Both the position numbers and the translations under genes were made by a program. Shown in pieces: positions 33,370 through 44,964 of a stretch of 64,000 nucleotides of DNA. Where the stretch lies: positions 5,903,193 through 5,967,192 of the forward strand of contig JACGWO010000010.1 in the NCBI GenBank assembly GCA_034509735.1, written 5' to 3'. This DNA is from Sesamum alatum. Lineage: Eukaryota; Streptophyta; Magnoliopsida; Lamiales; Pedaliaceae. The notes under the pieces were generated by a model. That model was given only the letters and a program-made list of their open reading frames with translations. It searched no databases and was not told the origin of the DNA. The first letter of the stretch is position 1. Every line of letters starts with the position of its first letter.

Positions 33370-33660
33370 AAAGAGCGAAACCCCTGTCAATCCTTGTCTC
33401 AACTGCAACAAGAGTTAGCTAAGTACTATTGGGGGTAGCCGGATCATCATACTCTTGCACTCGTTCCTTGTCATGTCCAGTCCAATTGCAGTAATGGTCC
33501 ACAAAATCCTTCTGAATTAAGTCATATATAACCTTATTTGTTGTTTTGAACTTATAGTTATTCTAATTACAACACGGGCATCTAACTCTAGGCGTTCAAA
33601 TATGCATATTGATCTTTTACACAGTTATGAAATCATAAACACCAAACTCAAACTTTGGTT
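33370..33660 (-). pseudogene. CACTA transposase-associated fragment, inverted copy
   Basis: On the minus strand, text around 33502-33489 (GTGGACCATTACTGCAATTGG) and the following 100 bases align with the plus-strand fragment at 24940-25045, including a shared GTTGAGAC. A readable frame gives DFVDHY-type and TGHDKERVQEYDDP stretches. Stops and frame shifts show it is dead. Confidence 0.6.
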
Positions 33661-33719
33661 TGATTCCTACATAACCGGGTAGATTTTTCTCATACACTCG
33701 CTTTCTCGATTGTCTTAAC

Positions 33720-35230
33720 GTTGTTATCTAAACACACGAATATAAAAACATAATTTAAATAAATTTTCCTACATTCACATAATCATGCATTAACATTTTC
33801 CTACTTTTTCACAATAATTGTCACAAAACATATTTCAATGAATGGTTGAAATACAAAAAAAATAAATAAAAATGAATTCTTATCTAGGATGATGAACCAG
33901 TACCAACTTCAATTTAAGAAAGACGAGCGACGGTAACACGCGGTTCCCGCACACATAATGTTATTGGATGCAATGCGACAAATATCTATATGTTTTAAAA
34001 TTGGTCACAAAATCAATACACATCGCTAACAATAAAAAACAAAGAAATTTCTATAAAATAATCGTTCTTACTAAAAATCCATAGAAAATGAAAGACAGTA
34101 GAGTTCTATTGAACTAAAGTCAAAATTTTCAATTAAATTCTTAGTTTAACGAATCAATCAAATTTTGTAGTTGTACTTACTTCCCGTTGGATTCATCTTT
34201 AACCTAAATAAATAGCGAAAAATCAAAAAAAAAATGCATAATAATATTCTATAAATATAAAAGAGTTATTGAACAATACCTTGAGTTATGAGTGAGATAA
34301 GATTATAGCTTTAATTAAAAAAAATTCCTTGAACACAACATTCTTTGTGTACAACTCATGAGATACTAAACCTATGCAGAAAATGATAAAGAAGACCACG
34401 TGATCGAGGAATAAGTATCAAATAAAAGAATTAAAATTAATATAGATTACTGTAGTTTTAAATGAATAGATAACTTGGTTTCTACTATTTTCCAATTTGA
34501 TACTACTCAAAGTGAGTAAAATTTTGATGTGATGCAATCAATTCTGCAATCAAATTTAAAAAAATTTAAGTAATAAATGATTGTTGATGTCTTGAAGAAT
34601 GGCAAGAGCTAGGCTTGCGTGTTTAGTAGCGGAATCAAATCAAGTAATGTGTGCATATGTCTTGTGCATCATGGCAAGAATTAGATTTGTGGCTTGGATA
34701 TCAATTTTTTTAATATAATTACCTTATGCACAATGAAAAAATCAATCCCAAGAGAAAATCTTAGCAACATTCAGAGAATTGGAGAGAGTGAAAAAAACTT
34801 TAGCCAACACACTTGGTGGTGGAAGGGTTGCTTCAACTTGATCTTTAGGAATCGTGCATCCTTCCTCCTAGATGTGAACAAAAAGTCCTTTATCTCGTGA
34901 ATTTCGTTCAACTGCAGATGATAATAGGATAAAATCAAAAGGATAATTAAAACCTAAGGTTTATGCATAAATTGTAGCAAGGGCTTTAGAAAAATTCCAT
35001 TTTACCCAACTACCTGCTGGAAGAGATTGTTTAGCTTGACAAGAGTATTCAGTAATTTATTTAAGAACAAAAAAAGTTGGAGGACTGACCAACATAACTT
35101 TAACTTACCATTTTATGAATATAAGACAATTCACAACAACGATGATGAAATCAGAAAGCTTGCAATTAATAACCGAATTAAAATTTAATGTGTACATTAT
35201 TAATCGTTTGGAAGTAAAGTCAGTACTTGA
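33720..35230. other. AT-rich DNA, no gene recognised
   Basis: No frame or repeat with recognisable similarity. The composition is strongly AT-rich with scattered A and T runs. Confidence 0.4.
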
Positions 35231-35319
35231 TGGCGTAATTCAATCCGCCTAGGAGGGAGCATAAGAAAGATAGGCTTCCCGCTGAGGAGCAAAGCTCTAA
35301 GAACACTCCAGCTAAAGGC

Positions 35320-35890
35320 ATAATTCACATGATCGCCGGAGAACCCACTGATGAGGACTCCAAATGATCCAGACGAGCTCAAGCTAGGGTTGCCAGAACC
35401 ATTATGGAGGTTACTCGTAAAGCTTCCACAATAGAGCCCATGATCCATTTCGGCTTTGTTTGATACATAGGGAGTATACTTACCTCATAATGATGCACTT
35501 ATCGTTTCGGTCACTTTGGCAAATTGTACTGTACAACATATTTTGGTACATTCTGGCAGTTCTGCAGATGTCCTCTTTTATAAGGTTTACCAACAGATGG
35601 AAATGGGAGACATCCTGCTAGAACTAGTGGATACCTCACTTTATAGTTTCGTAAGAGAGGTGGTGCACCTTGGGCCAGATCCTACTCCCCATCTCTCTAG
35701 GGGTTGAGCCTAATAGGAAGACCAAGATGGTCCGTTTTCTAGTCATCGATATGCCATTAGCTTATAACGTCATTTTAGGGCGACCGGCCTTAAAGGTATT
35801 CCCGACGACGGTTTCCACATACCATATGAAGTTAAAGTACCCCGATGGGGTAGGAGTGGGAGAGGTCACATGTGATCAATACGTGGCATA
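35320..35890 (+). pseudogene. Tat gag-protease linker and protease
   Basis: The linker IAGEPTDEDS is readable at about 35333. The retroviral aspartic protease follows at 35516-35890. The active-site region reads LVHSGSSADVLF where plant gypsy proteases have DSG, so the catalytic Asp has become His. A frameshift near 35690 moves the rest (ISLGVEPNRKTK, then YNVILGRPAL) to another frame. Confidence 0.85.
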
Positions 35891-36092
35891 GAAATGCTAT
35901 GTAGAATCAATAAAAGGAAGTAACATGCAGGATATCAGGATAGACCCTCTTAATTGAGAGAAGGTCAAAAGACCCATCCAGCAGGACGATCAAAGAAATG
36001 CCATTCCCGCATGCGTACAACCAGCGGAGGAGTTGTTAAGCATCCACTTGATACCAGGAGAGTCGGACAAAGTTACCAAGATTGGCTCCTAG

Positions 36093-37379
36093 TTGAGCCC
36101 AGAGCTAACAGGACTACTAACTAGCTTTTTGCAGGAGAATGCAGATGTTTTCACGTGGACGGCTCACGACTTAGTGGGCATAGATCCCAACGTGGTAGTG
36201 CATAACTTGAACTACCTTCCTTCCCTCCTGTTAAGCAAAAGAAGCGGCACTTTGGGGCCGAAAAGGATAAGATCATCCCAAAGGAAGTAGGTAAGCTCTT
36301 ATCAGCTGGACACATCAAAGAAATCCAGTTCTAAAATGGTTGTCAAGTGTGGTATTAGTACCCAAGCCAAGTAACAAGTGGCTCATATGCGTTGATTTTC
36401 AGGAATCCTGAAATAAAGCATGTCCAAAGGACTTTTACCCCTTACCCCGTATAGACCAGCTAATGAATTCAACCTCTTGTCATGAACTTTGGAGTTTAAT
36501 GAATGCTTCGCAGGGTTACCACCAAACTAGAAGCGAGTTAGCTTCATAACGTCAGGGGGGACCTATTGTTATATCGTTATGCCCTCTGGGCTGAAAAATA
36601 CAGGTGCTACGTATCAACGATTAATGGTTCGCATGTTCAAGGAGAAACTAGGGTGTAACATGAAAGTGTACGTCGACGACATGCTAGTGAAGAGCAGGGA
36701 GGCGGACCAACACATTACGGACCTGGCTGAAACATTCGAGGTCCTAAGGAAGCATAATATGAAGCTAAACCCAACCAAGTATGCATTCAGAGTCTGGAAT
36801 GGCAGGTTCCTTTTCTATATGGTCACAGATAAAGGGATCGAAGTCAACTCGACTAAAATCCAAGCTATCCAGGAGATGAGGCCCCCTAACAACCTCAATG
36901 AAGTGCAAAACTTAGCAGGGCGTATAGCAGCCTTCAACAGGTTCATCTCTCTATCAGCAGAACGCAGCCTGCCCTTCTTCAAAGCTCTCCAAAAAGCTAA
37001 GGACTTCACCTTGGATGAGGCGTCCCACTAGGCTTTTCAAGAATCAAAAACCTACTTGGCCGAGTTACCTCTGTTCATCGAAGCAGCCACGGGCGAACAA
37101 TTGTTCCTATACTTGGCAATAGGGCAGCATGCCGTAAGCTTCGTGCTCATCAAAGAGGAGGACGGGACTCAGAAGCCCATCTACTATGTAAGTAAGGTTC
37201 TGCACGGGGCCGAGCAACGGTACCCTGAAGTAGAAAAATTAGCTTTTGCTTTAGTCATTACAACATGCATATTGCGCCCTTACTTTTTATCGTATTCCAT
37301 TTCTGTGCGCACTAACGCCCCTTGCGAGCTACTTTGGGGAGTGCTGAAACCTCGAGAAGATGGTCAAGTGGGCGATTGA
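36093..37379 (+). pseudogene. Tat reverse transcriptase and RNase H
   Basis: The RT begins with FTWTAHDLVGIDPN at about 36150. The palm continues through degraded sequence to MPSGLKNTGATYQRLM at 36579. The catalytic box is VYVDDMLVKS with YVDD at 36669-36680. The thumb and connection reach 37030. After one stop (TAG at 37029) the RNase H domain follows with a HAVSFVLIKEEDG start and KPIYYVSKVLHGAEQRY at 37160-37230. Frame breaks at 36290-36580 remove part of the fingers. Confidence 0.9.
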
Positions 37380-37893
37380 GCTCAGCCAAGACGACATTTT
37401 TTATCAACCTAAAACAACTATCAAGGCCCAAGCTTTTGCTGAGTTCATGAACGAGGTCACTCCTGCTGAGGATGATAATGGAATATGGCTCCTGCATGTC
37501 GATGGCTCCTCCACGCTAGCAAGCAGCGGGGGCGAGGTTGTCCTCACCAGCCAGGAAGGAGACAAACTGGAATACGCCGAGTATGAGGCCCTTGTAGTGG
37601 GAATGAAGATGACACTAGATGCCAGGGTAAGAAATCTAACCGCCTACATCGATTCCCAATTGGTAACAAACCAAGTGAGTGGCATATATGAGGTCAAGGA
37701 ATACGTACAGGAGATAGGTGAACTCAGGAGCCGACTGAAGATTTTCCAACTCCACCAAATCCCACACACCGAGAATGCCAAGGAAGACTACCTCGCTCGG
37801 CTACCCGGCTCCCTGTCCAACTGCAATACTCGTACCATCATTGTAAGGACTCTCACTAAAAGCCCTGTTAGCAATAACATTAATGTCCTGTAG
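37360..37893 (+). pseudogene. Second, archaeal-type RNase H of Tat element
   Basis: An open 177-codon frame containing LLHVDGSS (first catalytic Asp, about residue 48), EYAEYEALVVGMKMTLDA and YIDSQLVTNQVSG. This extra RNase H domain between pol RNase H and integrase is a known trait of Tat-lineage elements. About a dozen residues normally found before the AEYEAL block appear to be deleted. It ends at a TAG at 37891. Confidence 0.8.
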
Positions 37894-37899
37894 GTTAAC

Positions 37900-38580
37900 T
37901 CAGATTAGAGGAAACCCATCCTAGACTATCTCAAGGAGGGTACCCTTCCCACTGATCAACTGGAGGCCGCTCACCTGCAGAGCTGGGCAACCGGATTTGC
38001 CATACTAGAGTGGATCCTTTACAAACATCGTTTCCCACAGCCTTACCTCCGGTGTGCCGAGCTGGGTATCCCCCAATGCTTCACCTCCGTAGCCTACCCC
38101 CAGGCCAATGGGCAGGTAGAAGTCACAAACCGAATCCTGGTGCAAGGTATCAAGACCAAGCTGGATCAGGTAGGGGGATAATTGACCGAGGCCTTGTCCG
38201 GCATGCTATGGTCCTATAGAACTATCCCCATGTTTACCATGGGACAGACATGCTTCAACCTGGTATACAGCTCGAAAGCTGTCATCCTCGCTGAAGTAGA
38301 ACTGTTAACCTTCAGGATTCAACATTATGAGCAGGAGAACAACGAGAATGTTGTTAATGCCTACAACAAAAGGGTGAGAAAGAGGGACTTCCAGGTGGGA
38401 GACCTCGTGCTCAAATGAGGTAGCACCCTCAAACCAGTCGGGAAGCTGGCCCCTAATTGGGAGGGGCCTTACAAAATAACTAAGGTCGTCAAGTTCGGCG
38501 CATATGAGCTACATGACATAGATGGAAGAAGAATTTCTCACCCCTGGAATGCCTACAACCTCAGGAATTTCTATCCTTAG
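37900..38580 (+). pseudogene. Tat integrase with large internal deletion
   Basis: The start of the integrase region (SWATGFAILEWILYKHRFPQPYLRC) is fused directly to the third catalytic block (AELGIPQCFTSVAYPQANGQ, then VEVTNR) near 38050. The HHCC zinc domain and the first two catalytic Asp of the D,D-35-E core are therefore absent, roughly 150 residues short of the usual length. The C-terminal part with FQVGDLVLK and the WEGPYKI block continues to a TAG at 38578. Two further stops are inside (about 38179 and 38416). Confidence 0.82.
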
Positions 38581-38708
38581 AAACTCTTACTACCTGCTTA
38601 TAGCTTATATCTATAAAACAAATATTATCTCACAACAATAAATGCAATGTTTTCTCCCTCTCGTGCTATGAATAGAATCAAGCTCCTTTAGCTTCGGGTT
38701 GACTCCCC

Positions 38709-39100
38709 TAAGTCGCTTGTTGGCACATACTATGACCTAAGTTGCCTGCTGGCGCACACTATTACTTAAATCGCCTGCTGGCACACGCTATTATTGAAGT
38801 CGCCTGTTGGCGCACGCTATTACTTAAGTCGCCTGTTGGCGCACGCTATTACTTAAGTCGCCTGCTGGCGTATGCTGTTAACTAAACCGCCTGCTGCGCA
38901 CACTATTACTTAAGTTGCCTACTGGTGCCCGCTATTACTCAAGTCGCTTGCTGTCTCACACTATTATAAGCCGCTTGTTGGCGTACCCTATTACTTAAGC
39001 TGTCACGCTCATACATAGGCCGCCTTCGAACCGGCGCACGCTTTTATTTAAGTCGTCTGCCCGCGCACGCTCACGCTTAGGCCACCCGCAGGTACCCTCC
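38709..39100 (+). repeat. 29-bp minisatellite in Tat 3' region
   Basis: About 13 tandem copies of a 29-bp unit around AAGTCGCCTGTTGGCGCACG followed by CTATTACTT. The phase is exact between 38801 and 38830 and drifts in the outer copies. The core GCCTGNTGGCGCAC contains a short GC-rich palindrome. Confidence 0.93.
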
Positions 39101-39729
39101 TATTAACAAAGTTGGGCTTTCTTGATAACAGCAAGGGCGGTTACCTCCAACACTCAACGGGATAAGGAGGTGCAGGCAAGGCCATATCCTTTGGCCTGCA
39201 ACAGGTTATCAAGGCATGCCTCTTTACTTCAGCTAGAAATCTAGCTTATATATATCTAACAGTCCTCTTGCCTAAACTTACATCATAGCGTATCCTTTCA
39301 CTATGTAAGGGCATAGCCCTTCATGAAGGGAGAAAAGCCCCTTTTCTCTATCTCACTTAGTATCATTCTGAATATGCATAATAAGACCTTTTTCACTTAC
39401 GGATTGGATGTCCCCCCAGAAAATCATTCATGTTAACTTGCACGAATCTTGAGGATACAAGTACAGAATAAAAAAAAACATATTTGCATAAGCAAAAAGG
39501 AAAGCATCTGAAATTATCCTAGGGAGAAAGAGGCAGAAGAATTCAAAAGGCACCGCGTGCCCTCAACAAAATAATCAAAAGCCCACACTTGGGCATTTTA
39601 AAACCTCGTGCAAGAGGTAACAAAATAAGAAATTCTTTTCAAACGGGCGTTCTCACTTGGCAAAATGGGGAACGCCAGGAGTATCCTCCGAGGGGCATGC
39701 TTCTAAGGGGATAGACGTCCATCACCAGG

Positions 39730-41690
39730 TCACCCGGAGCTTTTGGGGTTTCTTTCTCTTGGCCAGCCTGCCCTAGTATCTCGGGGGCTCACAAGGAACC
39801 TCCTCTTGGGGCCCAGGTGCATCAACAAGTCCCGCCTTGATATCCAAGAAAGTAGAGGATATGGGCTCGGGAGGATACCTAGCCTCCACGAACTGGTACA
39901 TGCATGTCCTGAAGCCATGATAGTAGGACTTCAGAGCCTTCTCAACAAGCAGACCCCGAAACTCGCGAGATTTCTGGAACGCCTCCATTCTATTGGACCA
40001 CATCTCCTCCAACACTTTTCGCCTTCCTCAGCAGAAGGATACTCCTGCAACTACACAGAGGCCTCCTCCGAACGGGCATGGAGACTGTGAATCTCAGACC
40101 TCAAATAGACCGGGTTGGCCTCCTACTTACGCTTCTTTCCTTGCTTACCCTCTCCAACTCTTCTAGCCGCTTCTTGGCCTCCTTCGTGTTGGACCTTCCT
40201 GCTCTAGCGTGTTGAATAGACCACCAGCCTTCAGGGTGTCTTGAGCATACACCAACAAGTCAGGTATACAACTTATTTCGCGTATCAGTGGTATGTTGAT
40301 AAAATACCATTTACCTTGCTCAGGAACGAGGCCACAAGTTTAGAGCCTGAGGACGAGACAGAAAGTCCACATAAGCTTGGTCCAGAGGGGAAGAATCCCC
40401 TTCAAGAAATTAACCGCCCTACTGCTTTCTCTTTCCTCTACAGTAGCGAACAACCTTTACCTTCCCCATGTTTTGCTTTCTTTGTTTTCACCTCAACAGG
40501 TCGAAGCATCAACTCGCGTGATAGGCTTCAGAGCAGGAGGGGCCAAAGAAGCAGTCGATCCCTTAGCACATTTAGTGGGTGTGGCGAGATGATCAGCCCG
40601 ACGTTTCCTTTTCGGGTTTCCTGTAGAAGCCAAGCTGACATGAGTGGGGGATGGACTCTTCAGAACAGGTCACTTAATAGGGGAACCTGGTCCAGGAGCC
40701 TTGCCCTCGGCCAAGTCCTTGACCTGCAGCAGTTGGTTGAACATGCCGTCTGCACATAGGTATAAAACAACAAGTTATTCCCACAGAGATAGAACATCAG
40801 AACAGGGGATGATATGGGAAAATGTATACCAACAGCCTAGTCCCAAGCGACCTCTTTTATACTTAGCCCTTAATGGGAGATGAGGGCTGGATGAACTAGC
40901 TCGCAAGGGTCATACTGGGAAACATCCAAACACTCTAGAAGGAGTTGAAAGGCAGCAGGATGGTTGCGAATAGAATACCTAGGTAGCTTGGGAGCAAGGG
41001 ACCCATGCAGTAGGGGAACACCAAGGAATGGGAGAGGAAGTGAAACAGTAATGGCGTTTCTACTTTTTAACTTTCAATTCAGAGAAGAGGAACTGAGCAT
41101 CTCCCCTGGAGGTAAAATAAAACAGCCTCCCACTGGCCTTCTTCAACATGAAGAAAGAGTGGAACTATGCAGCTGAGGAGACCTCCCATAAATTTTTAAC
41201 TAAGATGAAAAACCTAGATAGGATGCTAAGTGACTTGGGCACTAACTAACTCAGAGGGACCTAGAACAAAGAGGACATCTCGACAAAGAAGGAAGAAATT
41301 GGAAATCGCAGACCGGCCTCTATTTGGGCCACGTAGAAACAACAAAACCCAGCAGAAGGGGAGTGGGGACGATTTGCTGAAGCAAAGGCCTGAACCACCC
41401 AGTCATCAGATATCCCATACTCGTATCGGAGATCACTTAAGTCTTTCTCCCTCATGAAAGAATGAAAAACCCTAAAATAGATCGTGCCCCCTGCCACTAG
41501 CCTATCCTCTATCTTCCTCCTCTCTACCTCTACCCTAGTACATCTCCTCCTTAGCACTTTCTCTCCCCTGCCCTCCTGTGGGCCAAAATGAGAAGATGCA
41601 ACCCTCTCTTCACCCTCATCACTAGACATCTCCTCAAGGTCAATCACAAATTCATCTATCATCCTCTCATCTACATCCCCCTCCGACATG
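39730..41690 (-). pseudogene. Antisense ORF of the Tat element
   Basis: Minus-strand coding traces opposite to pol. The first block (41689-41261) is acidic, then has FMREKDLSDLRYEYGISDDW and a QIEAGLRFPISSFF stretch. That stretch is characteristic of the putative gypsy-type transposon domain found in antisense ORFs of Tat-lineage elements. A later block (40015-39773) has the MEAFQKSREFRGLL and YYHGFRTCMYQF text of the helical C-terminal part. The two are separated by frame breaks. The role of this protein is unknown in the family. It lies between the minisatellite and the 3' LTR. Confidence 0.7.
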
Positions 41691-42264
41691 TCTAAACAAC
41701 AAGTTAAAGACAGAAGAAGAAGGAGGAAACTTACCTAAGAGTAGAAGGACCGAAAAACAACATGGATTTTCTGTTCTAACCTTTAATTGAAGGAGTTCTT
41801 GCAAGAATATTTTCAGAAGGCAAAGTTAGAAAACCCTATTTTCAGGGAGGAAGAAAAATGGAGGGGATGAGCCTTACCTCAATGCGTGAAGTGAGCCAGG
41901 TAAAGAGGGAAGATAGACTATATATAAGCCAGACAAGCACCCCTGCCAAATGTAGGACTCTAGTGCCCAATTGGTGATCGTCCGCCAATCAAGGAACGCG
42001 TGGGTTCCTAGAATGGAAAGGACTCTTCTGAAAACTCTCTCTCATAATCACTACTTAGTTGTTTTGTTTTTGGTCTAATTTTTGAAATTTCTCGAAAGGC
42101 GTGCATAGCTTGCTTCAACGGTAAAGACTCCACAGTAGAGGATGTCGCTTAAAGCAGCTGGACTCGCCCTACTAATGCACGAGAGGGAATGATCTTCTTT
42201 GTTTTGTTTCTTTGCAGGTCTTATCGCCTACTCCGGGACTTCAGATCTACCACCTGAACTACTT

Positions 42265-42283
42265 GAGGGTGGGGGGGGGGGGG
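42265..42283 (+). other. Tat polypurine tract
   Basis: GAGGGT followed by thirteen G bases directly before the LTR start TGATGACACCCC. This is the expected site of plus-strand DNA priming. Confidence 0.85.
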
Positions 42284-43809
42284 TGATGACACCCCTAAGA
42301 TTCTTCTTGGTTTACAAAGCCCAATAGGCCTACAGGAGCAGCAGCCCAACCAAATCATCAGCAGGATAGCCCCCCCCTCTCACCCACTACCAAAAAAGAA
42401 GGTATTCGTTTCAGCCTAGCCTATAGCAATAGCAGATACTTATACATCAGTATAACTACAAAAATGGTTGTAGCTATTTCTGAAACCTATACCTCTGTAG
42501 CTAATTTTGGCTACAGTTATTTTAATTTCTGTAGCTATTTCCTTATTACGAATTCTTGTAGCCCTTTCTGTAGGTATATAATGTATGTAGGTTTTGTAGC
42601 AAATTTTGTTGCTGTAATGACGAAATATCCTTTGCGAATATTTAATAACTTTTATAATCTCAACTACGAAATTCCTATTGCTATATTCATAGTGTGATGC
42701 CCCCCATCCTACTCCCACGTGCATAGCAATTTGTCCCGCATAGCACTTAGTTCCCAACTTTGCTTGGTGATCGAATTTGATACCATTTGTCACGTTGCAG
42801 GCTCGCGAGCCTGTTGACTCGAGAATTATCTCCAAACCCACTTGAGTGCATTCTGAAATTTAGTTATGAACAACTTACTGAAAAGGGATATCTAATAGAT
42901 GCACTTGAGTTCATAATTTGCACTTGAGAACAAATTTTGTTGCTTACGTACCTATTTTTTTTAATAATTTTAGTACATAATTTGCTAGAGAACATACATA
43001 ATTAGTCCATCTCATTAGCTACGAAATTCATTTCGTTGCAATATTTTTTGTACTATATGCCTTGTTTTCTTGTAGTGCTAGCGGAGAAGGTAAAAGCCCA
43101 GTCTTACCCGTTGACTTCATTGAACTGGCAGGCCCAAGGAACAAGCCTGTTTTCACCAGGACGTTGTCATATAGATGTACCCACACATCTCTTAACTCAC
43201 CAACTCATCAAGGTGCATCATACTCTAAGATCTCGGCCATAGGCGTATGAATCAACTAGGAATCCAGCTGACCACATCTCTTGTGACAACTTTCTAGAAA
43301 AGTAAGAGAATCTGACAAGACCGAGTCAAGCAGGATATCTCTTTAGATACTTATCCAAATCTTGAACTGATTTCTCTGGAAGATAGCCAAGTTAAAGGGC
43401 TTTACAGAGACGTGCAACACTCCACAACCAAACTCCAATTTTAACTCCAACCATGGCTATAATTTATAAATTGACCCCTTGTGCAGTCCTTTGGAGTCAA
43501 GTTGGGTAACATCACTTTGAATACTCTTTTGTGGCAATTTTTACACACTTCCACTCGTTTTCATTGCATGCAAGCTAGTTTTAGCTAATTTTCACAGGGG
43601 TTTCATCACTCACACGAATCATTCTCCACCATTTTCACACAAATCACCATTATTCTCATATTTTTCAAGTTCCATTTCATTTATTACATTTTACTGATTT
43701 AAGCATCGCAGTGCTAACACTTCCTTGTAGGTTAGTCCCCCCAAATCTTAGGATTTACACGTAAGTCCTTCGAAATACAGTGTACCTCAGAACCCAGGTA
43801 CGCAACACA
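42284..43809 (+). repeat. Tat 3' LTR with nested MITE
   Basis: Starts TGATGACACCCCTAAG after the polypurine tract and ends near CGCAACACA. Without the nested CACTA MITE (42454-43077) it is about 900 bp. A TATA-like ATAATTTATAAATTGACC is at about 43459. The end after CATCGCAGTGCTAACACTTCC is typical of gypsy LTRs. Confidence 0.78.
42454..43077. mobile_element. CACTA-type MITE inside the Tat LTR
   Basis: Left end AACTACAAAAATGG, right end TTGTTTTCTTGTAGTG, which is an inverted match to CACTACAAGAAA with mismatches on the left. The interior repeats TGTAGCTATTT and its complement (ATTAGCTACGAAATT). LTR sequence resumes at CTAGCGGAG. The short target duplication is not clear. Confidence 0.6.
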
Positions 43810-44031
43810 CAGTAAAAAAAACTAATATAAAGACATAAAATTTATGCCACAATTAATCAAATTTGTCATGGACTTAGTTATGGTCAAATTATTTCTCATG
43901 GTTTTCAACTATGGTCAAAGACACTTGTTATGATTGTTAGCTATGGTTGATATTTTGAACTCGCCTGCTGAAACAACGGTCAATAATCACTACGAAATCG
44001 TAATTATTGATTCATTTTCTGGTAACTTTAG
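43810..44031. repeat. CACTA-like MITE remnant
   Basis: Carries TTATGGTCAAATT, AACTATGGTCAAAG and AATCACTACGAAATCG phrases of the group at 10653-10986. The right end is a decayed TTTAGTGATGG. Ends are approximate. Confidence 0.4.
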
Positions 44032-44039
44032 TGATGGAA

Positions 44040-44325
44040 AAATTGCAATTTAATCCTGTAAGTAGAAGGGATGATTTTAGTTTTGTTCAAATTTATTTTC
44101 TCTATTTTGTCCTTAATTTATAACATTTTACACATTGAGAATAAAATGATCAGAAAAGTGTACTCAATTAAGCTAATTATGTGCCCTTTTTGGGTCATTT
44201 TAGCAAATTTTGGACATTTTTGTCTTCGATTGTTTAAAATTACATATTGCCATAATAAATTTGTATATGACTAAAATTGCCTCTCCACATACTTAAAGGA
44301 CTATAATTGTTATTTCTTCCATTAG
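44040..44325. repeat. Mutator-like MITE
   Basis: Inverted ends: AAATTGCAATTTAATCCTGTAAGTA on the left and TACTTAAAGGACTATAATTG on the right. About 285 bp. No clean target duplication. Confidence 0.55.
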
Positions 44326-44512
44326 TTCATTAAAATAAAAGAAACGCTAATTAAAATTTCGATCTTGTCACAATAGAACTTTTTGTGATGAAAAATGTGT
44401 TGTTTTTAGTTACAAACTTGACGTCAACACAAATACAGTTATAAGATTATCTATTTCGAGATTCAGAATTTCCGGGTTCCTAAAGAAATTTATGAAAGGA
44501 AGTCTTAAATTA

Positions 44513-44964
44513 GGTTAAATTACAGTTAGCTCTCTTAAAATTTGACATAATTACAAATATCTCCTTATTGTTTGGAAAATTACAAATACTCTCCTGACTT
44601 TAATGTTCGTCTAACAACAAACTCATTCCGTTAATTTTCCATCCAATCTTTGTGGTGAACTGCCTACACCGTCCTTTTGGATTTTATATAAGTTATAATT
44701 TTATATATTTTTTTAAATTTTCTAAAATATTCTTATGGACTAATATTATCTATGGATTATTTTTACGCATTGAGATTTTTTGCATTTTTCAAACAATTTT
44801 TTTTAAAAATAAAAAAATCAATAAGAGTAAAGTAGTACTTTTCACATCTCCATCCAGAAGCTACATAATTATTTTTTATTTGAAGGGAATATTTAAAATA
44901 TTTCAAACTACGAAGGGGTATTTATAATTATATCAAAACTCATTAGGAAAGCTATGATCTACCC
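44513..44964. mobile_element. Mutator-like MITE with 9-bp target duplication
   Basis: 452 bp, left GGTTAAATTACAGTTAGC, right CTATGATCTACCC. The arms share ATAATTACAAATATCTCC-type text. Exact CTTAAATTA is on both sides (44504-44512 and 44965-44973). A relative begins at 63872. Confidence 0.8.

Larger units (their letters stand above)
35240..43809 (+). mobile_element. Ty3/gypsy Tat element, 5'-truncated, with 3' LTR
   Basis: Order on the plus strand: gag-protease linker, protease, RT, RNase H, second (archaeal-type) RNase H, shortened integrase, 29-bp minisatellite, a minus-strand ORF, polypurine tract and 3' LTR. The double RNase H and the antisense extra ORF point to the Tat lineage (Retand/Grande-like). 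The 5' LTR and most of gag are missing, so no target duplication can be checked. Confidence 0.88.

Noticed and set aside
38709..39100. CRISPR-like array
   Set aside because: The 29-bp units are directly adjacent without unique spacers and lie in a plant retrotransposon, so this is a minisatellite.
40241..40759. Plus-strand 172-codon frame
   Set aside because: It overlaps the antisense Tat ORF region and has no recognisable domain. It is considered a shadow frame.
43036..43250. Plus-strand frames in the Tat LTR
   Set aside because: They span the MITE-LTR junction and are not conserved coding sequence.
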